Positions 1 to 11,900 of a stretch of DNA of 64,000 bases are shown one piece after another. The stretch spans positions 38,742,751-38,806,750 of the forward strand of contig NC_037590.1 of assembly GCF_003073045.1 (NCBI RefSeq), in the 5' to 3' direction. The notes beneath the pieces are model-generated. The model was not told the DNA's origin. It ran no database searches and worked only from the letters and a program-made list of their open reading frames with translations. Position numbers and translations under genes: made by a program. This DNA is from Pomacea canaliculata. Taxonomy: Eukaryota > Mollusca > Gastropoda > Architaenioglossa > Ampullariidae. The number at the start of each line of letters is the position of its first letter. The stretch's first letter is position 1.

Positions 1-2034
1 TTTGAATAAATCAATAAAAACAAAAAGTAGAAAATGAATAAATAATGAAAATAAAGTTTTCAACAAAGTGTTTCTTCACCAACAGCAGTATGCATTCATA
101 TGCGTGTGTCCACTTGTATATTCAAATGTTTGCATATGTTTTCATGCAAATCCCCAAAAGTATATGCATTTACAGATTAATAGCTACTGCTTATGCAGAC
201 ACTGTACCTCAACATGCTCAACCACTTTACCTTGTGCACCTACAACAGAGAGAAGATTGACAGCAGCACATTTTCTGGACTATGCAAACAGATCCAAGAA
301 ATTATGCTACAGTACTCTGAAAAAAAAGGGGGGACTGTACTTCCAGACAGTGATGCCTCTTCACGTCAATGTTAATTGTGAATGGATGTTACATTAAGTG
401 AACCCAACATTACATTGGAATTCCACCCCTACACACACATTCTGAAAAGAAGGTACAGGTACTACCTTAAAAAAAAAGGGTCAGAATTACAAACCAGTTG
501 TGATCTGGTTCCAAAGAATAATGCTAGGATGACTATATGTTAATCAACAATTGGCCTTTTGTTGAGAATGAAGGTCAGACCTTTCTTAGAAATATGGAAG
601 CTCATGAATCACCTGTCCTGCACAATAGGCCGCTTAGCATATTGGCAGTACAGGTAGCATCACATGTTCCACTCACTAGAAAACATCTGTAATTTCCACC
701 CTAAAAGAATTTTTACAAGAAGAAATAAACTAAGGGACACAACTCAATACCAAGGAGAAAATAAGCTATAATTTCTATTTGTACCCAGTGTAGCTATTTT
801 TAAATTACATAAAGTGCAGGTGGGAGAGAATGTCATTAAAGAGGCAAAGGTAATGTTCCTTTTTGTAAATAAAACCATGACATATTCAACCACTGTGGTA
901 TTTTTACTGGGACAGAACATCAAATATCAGGAAACAGTCACTAAACCAATGAAAAATGTTTGAACTTATAAAACTACTTTTTAAAAAAAATCTACTGTTG
1001 CAAGATGAGTTCATTTTCTATAAGCAAAATTAGGTCTCATGTTTGATTCGCAGAAAGCAGCTACGTACTTCATAACTGGTCTTGACAAGCTAGATAACGG
1101 TCCTGTAACAGAGTTCACATGCAGCCATTGCAATGGCAACATAATACATTCCCATATTCATACCTGTAATTACCTGTACTAAGTACCTAGATACAATTGG
1201 CTAAACTGTGTCCTTGCGATAAACTTCGTTCCTAATTGAACACTACTAATCAACAGAATGACCAGCACATGTTTAGGCTGTAGTCTATGTTTGTACATGA
1301 TGATATTCCTCTCATTTGTTTTCTGGTGTATTACTGGCAGGTAAAGAAAAAAAATTATAATTGAAATAAAAGTCACATTTTTTTCATTAAATAGAACTAA
1401 AGTCTACAACTGTCAACAGAAACCTAAAATGGTTTTTATTAACAACTATGTATTCAACACTAAAGGTTGATGGTTATGTTTCAAATATTGCTTAAACCTG
1501 ACATCATCCTCTTATACAGCTTGCAACAGCACACTACATGTTATGTGTTTTAAAATTAAGATGATGATTGTTGTTAGCCTTTCATGCTTGGTATAAAGAT
1601 GAGCCAAATTACAGTGAAAATGAAGAAGACATTTTCAATGCTATGTACAAAATGAGAATGAACAATGGGATAAATTAAATAAAGGTATAAATGCTTTTTA
1701 CGTAGAGGCAGGTCTCTTCGCCTGAAGCTGGGAACACTGATCCCAAGTCACCAAACAATGTTGGGTTAAGTCATACTACACTGCTTGACGGTCTATTTGC
1801 GAAACAACACTTGCAGACATCAGACCTACCTAAACTGGGCCACTGCCAGATTTATCTAAGGTGTGAACTGCTATAAAGTAGTCGACCTGATAGAAAATGC
1901 AAAAACATGGGTCGACTGACCAAGATTCAAACATAACATTACAAAGATGTAATCCCATACTTACCGGCTGGTGTTAAAAAGACCAATAAGTGTCTTTGAA
2001 TCAGAGGTAGTAAATCTGATTTCATACATTAGGG
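1..2034. other. AT-rich stretch without a recognised gene, 3' side of bZIP-A
   Basis: No open frame here has splice signals, codon structure or a recognisable domain. The stretch lies downstream of the minus-strand bZIP-A gene and may hold the end of its 3' untranslated region; several TTTATT words (AATAAA on the minus strand), for example near 1435, could serve as poly(A) signals. Confidence 0.5.
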
Positions 2035-2231
2035 CAGCGGTTCTCAACCTTTTACTAGTGATGCCCCCCTGACGAACAAAGGTACATCCGCGCGCCCCCC
2101 TTAGCCAGCAATGTAAGCTAATTTTATTAATACCGGTTTAAGAAACTAAAAAAATGACCACCTTCGCACCCCCTTTTTAAGCACGTCACGCCCACCCCAG
2201 GGGGGCGCGCCCCACAGGTTGAGAACCGCTG
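2035..2231. mobile_element. hAT-type MITE with 8-bp target-site duplication
   Basis: A 197-bp element begins CAGCGGTTCTCAACCT and ends with the exact reverse complement of that 16-mer. It is flanked on both sides by the same 8-bp word, cattaggg (2027-2034 and 2232-2239). Eight-base duplications and CAG...CTG ends are the hallmark of hAT elements, and this terminal sequence closely resembles those of known Charlie-like non-autonomous families. It has no coding capacity. The intact duplication and matched ends suggest a fairly recent insertion. It sits about 300 bp downstream of the bZIP-A stop and carries an AATAAA word on the gene's strand (2123-2128), so it may supply a poly(A) site. Confidence 0.88.
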
Positions 2232-2528
2232 CATTAGGGGACATGATACACCACTGGCATATGGTGCAACAGTAAGCCAAAACCTGAAAATTCCATGAAT
2301 GTTCTAATGTTTCAACTCTTAAAGAGTGTATCAAAATTTTTAAGACTACTTCCAAAAAATCAAAGGTAAAGATGCTTGTTTCCTCAACTGGAATCATGCA
2401 TAGCTGGCAACTATCTTCAATCTTTAAAACTTGGAGAAGATTACTCAGTGCTAACTGTTTCAGTGCCAGTGTCATCTGGAAGCATGCTGGAAAAAGTTAT
2501 CTGAAAAATGTCACACCTTACTGCAGTC

Positions 2529-4762
2529 TTATAGAAGAAAAGTAATATCACAGTCGACTACATTCTGACTTCCTTCACTACTCTCATGTATGACAGAAGC
2601 CAACTCCAGGTTGCTAAAAGTTTGTCCTTGGAAAGCATGAGTCATGCCCCCTTCCAGCAACACAGCAGCCTGAGTCATGTTCACATTTTCACGGTGCTGA
2701 GGATGAAATACTTGAGGCAACTGGGATACACTGTTGTGATGTGGCACAGTAGCATTTGTCAGCATGGTTCTGGTATAGTAACTTGATGGAGATGTTGTAA
2801 TTACTTCTGGTCTGCAGATATCCACTCCTTGTTGGTGTGGGTGCTTGTTGGCAGCAATCTGATTCATCAGTTCAGCATACTGGGCACGCCTTATAGCCAA
2901 ATGTTTAATGGATCCATCCTTTGTTCGAACCGTGATGTAATGAATATCTGGGTCCTTAGAGGAAAGTTTTTGTGGTAGATCTTCTGCGTTGGGACTAACA
3001 GATTTCATGTTATAAGGACTATCTGAAACTCCAAAATCGAAACACTGATTTGAGGCTATTGTTTTATTTCCTGAAACCTGCCCTGTTAATGCAGTAAGAG
3101 ATTCATTTCCATTTCCAGCCAAAATGGAAGAACTTGCCGTTGGCAATGGGCTCATGGATTCAGACCCAGTGCTGTCTTCAGAGCTTAAACTGATAGAAGA
3201 GCTAGAAGTATATTCCTCTGAAGGCATCTGAAGCAAGGCATCCATGAATTTATCCAAATCAGCGACTGTATTTCTTTGCTCCACAACACAGCCTTGGCGC
3301 TTGTGTTCCTCAATTTCCTTCTTGTAGCGCTTGCATTTTTTGATCAACTTCATTTTCTCGTCTGCAAGCCTTCTGTTGTCATCTTGCAGCTCCTGATTTT
3401 TCTGTGCAAACGGGACATTGTGTATACAATGAAAAAAAATTCAATATTACCAACAAAACTTTTCAACATGCATCAATAAATGCAGATTTCAAATAGGAAA
3501 AGATGACAAAAATGATAAATTTATTAAAATGTATCATCACTAGAAGAAGCAGAATCTAACTGTATCTAGAATTTTCTTCTTTACCTTCTGAAGTTCCTCT
3601 GTCAAATGCAGCTTCTTATCACGACATCGTTTTGCTGCCTCACGGTTTTTTAGTCGCCTCAGGTTTTTGTCTTCACTAGAGCATTCCTCCTAAAGATAAA
3701 GAATTTCTTTTTAATGGTCAAATTCCAGCCCAGATAAAATTTTTCTGCCTCATGTTGGCCATCTTGTACTGTGTTTTGAAACAATGAAAACTAAAATAAA
3801 ATAGATGGCTTAAGGGATCAGTAAACGTTCACCAATTTTTACATGGGCATAATCATATTGTTGTAAAACAAATCAAGAGTAGTCTCCCCTGTTCAACAAA
3901 ACCTACATCAATGGATATGGTCAAGCTTGTAAAGCCATAAGGAGATTGCAATATACTTCCACAGTTTTAATGAAGTGAAACTAATGCACATGCTTTAAAA
4001 AGTGGGGGGAAACAGACAATAACATTAAGAATGGCAGCTTGAATCGTGTTGTATACACCTGCTGCAAAGTTAATGGAACAGCCTAGAGTGACCTTAGACA
4101 TTAACAGTCACTTTTGAAAGTGTCTGCAATTCTATCTGATGAGAGGCATGTTTTGTGGACAGAGTTTCATCAACTTTCATCAGACCGCTGATTCTGTATA
4201 CCTACAAGCAGGACCACCACAATGAGGCTGTCCTTCGACTTCTGAACTCTACTGTGTGCAAATGAATGTAGATCATATGCAAGCCTGAACCATAATTGTA
4301 TGAGGGTCTATATGGAACAGATATTAATGTGTTGTTTCTTGATTCTGCTTCTCACTGGCCCTCATTTGTGGTTCCAATAATAAAAATTAAATATGCTTTA
4401 AAAGACTAGCATCAGGCTTCCTCTAAAGCCGTTTGGAACAAGATTTTTTTTAAATGCACACAAGGACTGTTATCAATGGTGGTCAAAGTAAAAGGACCAC
4501 AGCATTTACAATGAAAACCAGGTACTGATGCATGCACACACACACACACAATGCACAGGCATATCTAATTATATCTGCATATACAATTAACTAGAAGTTG
4601 AAATACAACCCAGATACAAACATCTACCATTGTGTGGTTTAGGTTGGCAGATGTCTGAGTACTGCTGCTTGATGCAAGATTGCCTTTATGGTCAGTGGCC
4701 TTGAATATGTTTGAAGATCCCATGGTAGAATTTTTGCTTCTCAAATTTCTCTTCGATGACAT
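2529..4762 (-). CDS. bZIP transcription factor A (ATF/AP-1-like), three coding exons
   Basis: The coding exons, in transcript order, are 4762-4628 (45 codons), 3689-3585 (35 codons) and 3401-2529 (290 codons plus stop), joined by phase-0 GT-AG introns into about 370 residues. Exon 2 encodes the basic region with NREAAKRCR, which fits the bZIP signature N-x2-A-A-x2-C/S-R. Exon 3 opens with the zipper and ends it with EIEEHKRQGC, like the H-x-C end of ATF2, Fos and ATF3 zippers. A Ser-rich stretch follows, then a conserved module at about residues 230-262 (IHYITVRTKDGSIKHLAI, then QYAELM) shared only with bZIP-C. The protein should be a nuclear, dimerising DNA-binding regulator. The start at 4762 is the only ATG in frame before the basic region that gives a sensible N-terminus. 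The subfamily is uncertain. Confidence 0.88.
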
Positions 4763-5429
4763 TCTACCTGTAGCTATATACACATATGACAATTATGATA
4801 ATGTGTGGCAAATGATCTTCAAAGGCACCATCATGTCCATCCAAAGCACTTATAAATCAAAGTACACTTTTATGGAAACCTTTATGTCAACGGGATAATT
4901 TAACTTAAGGGCACACTGCATTACCTATGCCTATGGAAATTCCCAATACAGTTAAAACACGCTAATGGACAAAATGCACAAAAAAAATGTTAACTGCACA
5001 ATGTAATAAAATCAGTGACAACAATAAAAAGGATTACAATTATAAATACGAATTTATGGCTTAAATATGTTTTACAGTACATGATTATTACAGTTTACTG
5101 CACCTGGGGAAAATGAGATTATTTTCACTCTTACACTTACAGTACAAAAAGCAAGCTTGAAAATTGCATCACGTGAACTTTTTTAAAATCGAGAACGCCC
5201 AAGTATATATATTTCTTACTCTCAATGCACTACTATATATATATATCACATTAGATGGTACTTCCATATGCAATAACGTGTATTTTAACAATACGGTAGA
5301 GCAAATATACTTACCTACTGCATGCAGCTCTCCCAGTTGTCACAGTTGCACGCTGTGGAGAGTGCAGCGCCTCTCCGTGAAGAGAACACACCGGGGGTTC
5401 AACGTTCAGTTTTAGACTGAAGCACTCAC

Positions 5430-5480
5430 CTTCATCCTTTTGATCCTGTCTTCAATTTTCTTTTACATAAACAATTATTA
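5430..5480 (-). other. Probable 5' non-coding exon of bZIP-A
   Basis: On the minus strand the segment ends in ATGAAG followed by the near-consensus donor GTGAGTGC at 5430/5429. The probable acceptor (CTACAG) lies just upstream of the bZIP-A start codon, and the exon after it begins GTAGAATG. The upstream edge is not visible and 5480 is a guess. If spliced so, the ATG at the exon end opens a 10-codon uORF that overlaps the main start in another frame. Confidence 0.4.
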
Positions 5481-7045
5481 ATTAAAGTTCAAATGCATCT
5501 CTGTCTTTAATTTTATTACTAACGCAGGTCGGTTTTGGTTGCCTTCTCACCCCTTAGGCTTGCGGTCTGCATAACGGTAGCTGCCAGCGAAAAATGGCCA
5601 ATATTTTTTTTTAATTTTCAGATTAGTAGATCGGAGAATTCCCGAAAGCACGTCACAGCAAGCAGACGAGGGAACGCGCGATGTGTGTGTACGTGAAGCC
5701 GACCAATCAGCTTGACCAACATTTGCATAATTTATGTAACTGGCATTCTAGGTGGAATATTTTCAAATCTCTTTTTTGTGTGAATCTTTAATATTCGTAG
5801 TATACTAAGTTCCTTTCTCAATATAAAATATGTACAAGTATGCCTGTTTTGAGTATGATTTTAATAAATGTTCGGTCACCTCGTATCTGACCCTTATAAC
5901 ATCCAAGATACCAAATAGGTGATTTGCATAAAAGTGGAAATCCCCTCTTATCCCAAACCGAAACTGTTACACCTAATCTGGCATTCGGGAAATTCCGTTC
6001 TCACACAGATTCAATGTAAAGGTACGTCACACCACTTGCCGTATCTCTAGAATGTTGACCGCTCAATTACTAGATTATAAATATAGCGAAAAGGCTTAGG
6101 CTCTTTTAGTTTGACGTCAGTTGTGCGCGAATTCCCGACATTAGGAAACCCTGACGCACGCTTAGGTGTCGCTTTGGGTCGAGTAAAAAGAGCCTGAGCC
6201 CTTCTGACCAGGAGCTAGCTATAGGCTGTCAGAAGCCAGGAGCCTTCAATACTGGTAGGTGTTGTCGTTTTCTTCTCCACCCCTTCCTTAAATAAACAAT
6301 TACTTTAGTTTAAATGTTCATTTTAAAGTCAAATCTTTTTCTGATTTATATAACTATTATAACTTCTTTCGTAACAACTAAATTGCTTGAGGTTCCCTGA
6401 CGTTGATATATATCGATCCTTGAAAGTGTATACATAATAGTCTATCACTTTAGCTTTTTATTATTCAATTACAACAATTATAGTCTTTGGCATAAGAATT
6501 AAGATTCTATGTTGCTTTCAATATTTGACATTTTGTCACAGGGATTCCAAACTTTTAAATAATTTGTAAAAATAATTCATTATGCCCTGTTATATGTGTG
6601 TCAGGAGAATCACAACCTTGTACAAGTATTACACTTCCGCGGGAGGATTAAGATATTAAGAACATTCGTCTTATTGACTATTGAAATAATAAATTTCTCT
6701 GTACCACTCTTAATTATAGGCTATAGTGACAGACATCTTTTTTTTTGAAAAAAGCTTTCATAGACATCAATAATCCAAAAGTTTATGTTGATCTTTAATT
6801 TATTGGTTGTGCTTGATTAGCTGCATGTCCTTTAATTGTCATGAGGCTTACTTCGATCAGCATGAAACTGGTTCAATGTGGATTTAGAATTCTTGTCATT
6901 GATGTGTAGGTGGCATACCTTACTATTGTCACAATGTTTATAGTACCGACATGCAGCATTTAGAACAAGAAAGTTACCCTATTATCACTCTGGCTGTTTT
7001 TTTTTTCTCCCCCCTATCAAGGGTTACCTGCCCTGCTGTCAGCAC
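5481..7045. promoter_or_regulatory. Divergent intergenic promoter region between bZIP-A and bZIP-B
   Basis: This 1.5-kb gap separates two head-to-head bZIP genes. It holds CACGTCAC at 5649-5656, TACGTCAC at 6023-6030 and a perfect CRE at 6112-6119, all known core sites for CREB/ATF factors. No coding exon is apparent. Shared control of both genes is inferred from the layout and the sites. Confidence 0.5.
6112..6119. promoter_or_regulatory. Perfect cAMP-response element (CRE)
   Basis: The octamer TGACGTCA is the palindromic CREB/ATF binding site. It lies about 0.7 kb from the presumed A 5' exon and about 0.95 kb upstream of the B TATA-like box, in the shared promoter gap. Confidence 0.5.
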
Positions 7046-7052
7046 TATAAAG
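7046..7052 (+). promoter_or_regulatory. TATA-like box of bZIP-B
   Basis: TATAAAG lies 153 bp upstream of the bZIP-B start codon, leaving room for a 5' leader of about 120 nt. No other TATA-like word is so well placed. Confidence 0.45.
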
Positions 7053-7166
7053 AGATAATTTCGTAATCTTTCGAGACCACGAGTGAAAAGTCTCTTTTGT
7101 GAGACAAGCGAGACGAGAGAAGAGAGAAAAAGAAGCAAAGGCAAACCAAGAAGGAAAAAAACTCTC

Positions 7167-7193
7167 ATGTGTAGTCTAGAAGACAACACCTGA
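7167..7193 (+). promoter_or_regulatory. Upstream ORF of bZIP-B
   Basis: An 8-codon ORF (MCSLEDNT, then TGA) lies in the presumed leader and stops only 5 nt before the main ATG at 7199. Such a short uORF usually tunes translation of the main frame, as in ATF4 and CHOP. Its use here is inferred. Confidence 0.45.
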
Positions 7194-7198
7194 CAACA

Positions 7199-8988
7199 AT
7201 GGACGACGGGAAAAATGGGCTGCTCTCAGTACTTCGGGAGAAGAGAAAAAGTGAAGAATCAGAAGAAGACCTGCCTGAAGACCTCTCCCTAAAAAAACAA
7301 TGCACTGAGGTATGTTCCCAAGACTGAGCATGATCTTTGACTTTGCTTCATTCTTAATGTAGTGTTAGTCACACTTTGCTCTAATGTTTCCATTGGCAGG
7401 CACAAAAAATTCCCAAAAAGGATTAATAAAGTTGTTTTGTATTTGTAATTTTTGTGTTTGTAACTATTTCTCATTATTTGGTATCATGTTGTTGTTGCTG
7501 TTGAGTAGGAGAGAAAGAAGTGCTTCTACCTAAAGGCAACTATTTCGTGTTATGTGTGCTCAAAGTGCACATTCCTTTTAGAAAAAAAGGGGAGATGATT
7601 ATGTGGGATAGGCTTAATGGAAGTCTAAGTGTCAGATTAATCTGTCATTTGCAGATGAGCGACGAGGAAACTTCAAGACAATTGGAGAGGCGCCGAAGAA
7701 ACAAAGAAGCAGCAGAAAAAAGCAGGAAGAAAAGGAAGGAAGAGTTTGAAAAGCTGCAGTCAGTAAGTACCAATGAACAGACTCATTACATTAAAATCAA
7801 AAGAGTATAATAATAAATGCAAAATTTGTAAAGCGCATACTCACACTCCTACGGAGCATGCTTTTAGCACCTAAGAACAAGAACAAAATATCAACAGCAT
7901 ACAAGGGACAGGAAACAAACAATATATGAACTATAACAGAATAAAATCAAATACAGAAAATGCAAAGAGGAACCAAATAACAAGAACAAGTAGACACTTC
8001 TTCAAAAAGCAATTTCATGGCGATGAAAGAGTCTTGACTTTGTCTTTCTTGACACATAAACTTAAAACCTTTAAACATAAAAAGGAAAAACCCTGTTCTC
8101 TGATTTGGAGATTTTTATCTAGAGGAAGTGGTTTATAAAAATTTTATTCCAGAGAATTATGACACTTTTGTAAATTAACGACTTTTTAAATTATAACAGG
8201 AAAATGTCAGGCTGAGTCAAGAAAAATGTGAACTGGCAGCGATGATATCGGCATTGAAAGAAATGCTGGCAAAGGAGCATCAAGATAACAAGGAACTGCA
8301 AATGAAAAATGACACCCTTAAGCGCTGGATAGCCAAAAGAGCTCAAGAACTGGGCCTCAACAAGCACAGCATCATGCAGCGCAAAGAAACTCAGCCTCAG
8401 AGAAATGGAGACAATGAGACATGCTATTCTAGTGATGAAGCATCACTTGATGAAGCTCCAACACCGAGCAGCAAAGAAGCCAGCCCACTAAAGGAAAATG
8501 CCCAGAGTTTGCCCAGAGTTGCACAAAAGGTTGAAAGAAATGTTCCAGTGTTGACCACCACAGCAACCAAAGTGAAACCAATGCTGCATACACCATGGAT
8601 TGTTGGAGAGAATGATATGGCAGTTCCTGAAAAGCAAACAAGGCTGAAGATGAAACAGGATGAAAATCAAGAAAATATGACTGCTCATAAAGTACAGTCC
8701 CAAGAGCACATTAATGTTCCAGGAGATAAATATTTATACCTACCTGATGGTCGAGTCCTCATTGTGCAGGGTAGTGTACTGCAAACACCCTCCCCACCAC
8801 CCAGCCCTCCTCAGCCTCAGAGCATGCCATTCTATATGCCTTATAATATTGGCAGCCAGAAGCCTGTTTTGGGTGGAGACACCCAAGAAAGTCTGATGGG
8901 CTCGCCAAATGTCCTTGACTCTAACTCCAAGGCTGCCATCGAGGCTTTGCTGAAACTTGGCTATGAGGTTAAAATATCACATGGCTAA
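7199..8988 (+). CDS. bZIP transcription factor B, three coding exons
   Basis: The coding exons are 7199-7309 (37 codons), 7655-7762 (36 codons) and 8200-8988 (262 codons plus stop), all joined in phase 0, giving about 335 residues. Exon 1 (start MDDGKNGLLS) is similar to exon 1 of bZIP-D. Exon 2 encodes the basic region NKEAAEKSRKKRK. Exon 3 begins with the zipper (ENVRLSQEKCEL), then LKRWIAKRAQELGL, a Pro-rich stretch and a C-terminal AIEALLKLGYEVKISHG. The last block and the block YLYLPDGRVLIV recur in bZIP-D, so the two are paralogues. The expected role is as a nuclear DNA-binding dimer. Intron 2 contains a dispersed repeat. The class of bZIP is not one I can name with confidence. Confidence 0.9.
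7808..8000 (+). repeat. Dispersed 'gcgcatactcacactc' repeat, copy in bZIP-B intron 2
   Basis: The stretch aligns by eye with 18232-18420: both run from an ataataaa start through a 'gcata.tcacactc' core, a 'tgct.t.agc.cctaagaa' block and 'aagaggaac.a..taacaa'. A shorter piece is at 37325-37385. It looks like a SINE or the non-coding tail of a retroposon. Confidence 0.6.
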
Positions 8989-11900
8989 AGTGCTGCTATT
9001 TTCCTACTTAGTCCACTCCTACATCCAGCACATTGATGACTGTTCATCAAGTCAGATATAAAATATGAATGCATGTCCCTGATAAATAAAAATGATGGTC
9101 TCTATTTATTGTATTAAAATCAAAACACTTTGCTCTACTGGATTAACATTAAACTCATGTTACAGTGAAGCAAACTTCTTTGTGAGAGATCACAAACAAG
9201 AAGTTCTGCTTAATACATGCTTTCCAACAAACATTTCCATTTTCCCTTCTCACTCTCTTGACTGATGGCTAACACTGTTTTATTTTGATGTTATTACTTC
9301 TGTGTGATTGATAAATATTTTAAGAGCATTGTTTTTGCTATATAAGGGCATACTTGTTCTATTTTACTTTAAATTTTCTTGGCTGTTTTTGGTTAGATCT
9401 TAACTGTTGACCAATATTGTAAATATTGTCTTGTAAACTGTAAACATATTGCAGCACATAGTGTCCTTTGGAAGAGCAGGTGGGCTGTCTCAGTTGACAG
9501 TCATGTGACCCAAATGTATAAGCCCTTGATAATTCTGTAATTGAGAAATAATAAATCATAAAGAGTATAGCATCAGTTTTTTAAGATGTGCTCAGCACGT
9601 TAGGTGTTAGATAATTATGATCGTGGTGTTTGGCATTTGGCTTGGCGACTGGTGTTCTTGATGAGTCTCACATTACAGTCACTTTGCTGGAGACAGCAGA
9701 CTTAGTGGGATTTAGTCAAGGGCATAATTTTGAACTGGAAAATGTCTATTGTGGACCAGAAATTTTGTTATTTCGTAAAACTAATTTAGTTCCTAGGAGT
9801 ATTTCATTTTAGCAAGACTAGTGTAGGTATCAATCTGGGCTGACATTTTGGGATAAGATGGTCTACTGCTCATAGTTTTTTGCTTATTTAACCAAACCCC
9901 AACCCAAATGGATATCAGCTGACAGCTTCGCCTGTTCCATGTTTCTTTCTTTTGATACAAAATCAAACAATGCTGCATGGTTCTTATGATTTTTTTATTT
10001 TTAAATGTTCATGGGAACCTCTGATGCTCCAAATATACTTCAAATGTCTTATGAATGCAGATACATATACAGAGATGTATATTTGTCTTGCATTAGAAAA
10101 TGCTTTAATAAATAAGTTTTAAGAGTATTGCGATGATGTGCTTGGTAGTGGATAGAAATGGCCATAGCATGAAGAAAGGGTCACGGTGTCTGCCTTCGTG
10201 AGAGATCACATTTTGACAGACATCATAAACCTAACTTCAAGATTATATAGCAGTTTTTTTATGTAACTAATTTTATCTACACTACAGCAATTTTTATGGG
10301 TTTTTTGTTGGTATAAATGATCAAGTGTAGCTTGTGTATTACTGACTTCATTGAAAATTCTTTTTAAAAAAAAATTAACACTATTCTTAATAGATTTTGT
10401 GTTTGTAGGTCTCTTGTAATTTTTAATAACATAAGGTTTAAAAAAATTGTACTTTAGATTGTTTAATTGCATTTATGATACACGTCCTCATTATTGTTTG
10501 CTAAAAAGATCTGAGAGGTGCAGGGTGTTGACTAACTGCATGTGTGCGCATAGGTGTCAAGTCTTCTGTGGCACAACTGCCCATTTTGAGGCTACCTTTA
10601 TGGTGTCACAGCTGACAGGTGTCTCTGCATACACTCAAGAAAAACTCTGTACCCTTTAGCTGCTGAGATTAGTGCTGGAGACAGTCAACTTTTTTTAAGC
10701 AGTTGTGGTTTGAGTTGAGAGTGTATGAATTAACAGATACAAAATGCTTCACACTTTATGCAAATGTGCTGATTCCTCCCTCTCTGATCTTAATTCAGAT
10801 TAGAATAAGCATAATAATTAAAAATCAATATTTCTTTCTGCCAATGTAAAGATGATTCTTAAGATAAGACATATTTTTTGTATTAGAGTATCCATTAGAG
10901 TTTTTGTCTAATTTTTTATGAAGCACAAATACAAAAAATGAAAGTTAAAAGTGTCGAGCAAATAGTGTATCTGTTGATCTCTTAAACAAGAACTGTTCAG
11001 GAATCAACTGTGTATATCCTATGGAAATGATAATAATTGAAAACTATTGACAAGACAATTAGAATAGTGTTTTATATATAATTTCCATCAAGGATTTGGG
11101 AGATTCTAGCATACCTACTGGTAGCCATACCACGTAATTTTGAGAGCATAACTCCTGTTTCATTTGTTGCTAATAACTGCTTGATCATTTCCATTTTCCA
11201 CTGTTGCTGTTGCTCATATTGACTTTACTGCTAAGGTGAGCACTGATGTCTGCCTAGTGAGAGATCACCTCGGGCAAGCACAGTCACCACCTATGCATAC
11301 ATCCTTCATTCTTAAATGTTATCATAATTTCCTCTTTCCCTAAAGAATACCACACCATAACACTACGCAATGCATGGATTAAAAAGCCAGATGTCATTTA
11401 TGTAGTTTAAGGATCTATTTATCATTTAATGTGTCTAAAGTAATATTTACAGTCTGAAACTGTTTTAGAGGATCTGCACCATCTAAGGAGACATTTATCT
11501 CTTTAAAAAACTAATGCTAAAACTAAGAAGACTTAAACATTCACAACTATCAATTGATGAATGGTAAAGCTCAGATACTTTACATAAAGTTTTTTTTTTA
11601 AATAGTCTTTTTGGCTACATTTCTGGAATCTGAATTCTATGTCAAATCTTTTTAGAACAATAAACATGGAAATATACTATTTTCTGTTGCACAATTGTTT
11701 AAATCATATAAAAGTCCATGGCAAGAGGCATTGTATGTATTGAGCTACACTTTTTATATAGAAATTGTATATTGCATGCATTTCAGTGCTTTGTAGTGTA
11801 CATAGCAAAATAATAATGCCCTATATCAAGACAATATAGTACCAATGTATTGAATTTGAATCATTTCCTGAATCAGAATTCAAAGATAGTGTCTTCATCA

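Noticed and set aside
7520-7810. 96-aa plus-strand frame containing the bZIP basic region
   Set aside because: It is bZIP-B exon 2 with unspliced intron on both sides; the acceptor at 7654 and donor at 7763 define the real exon.
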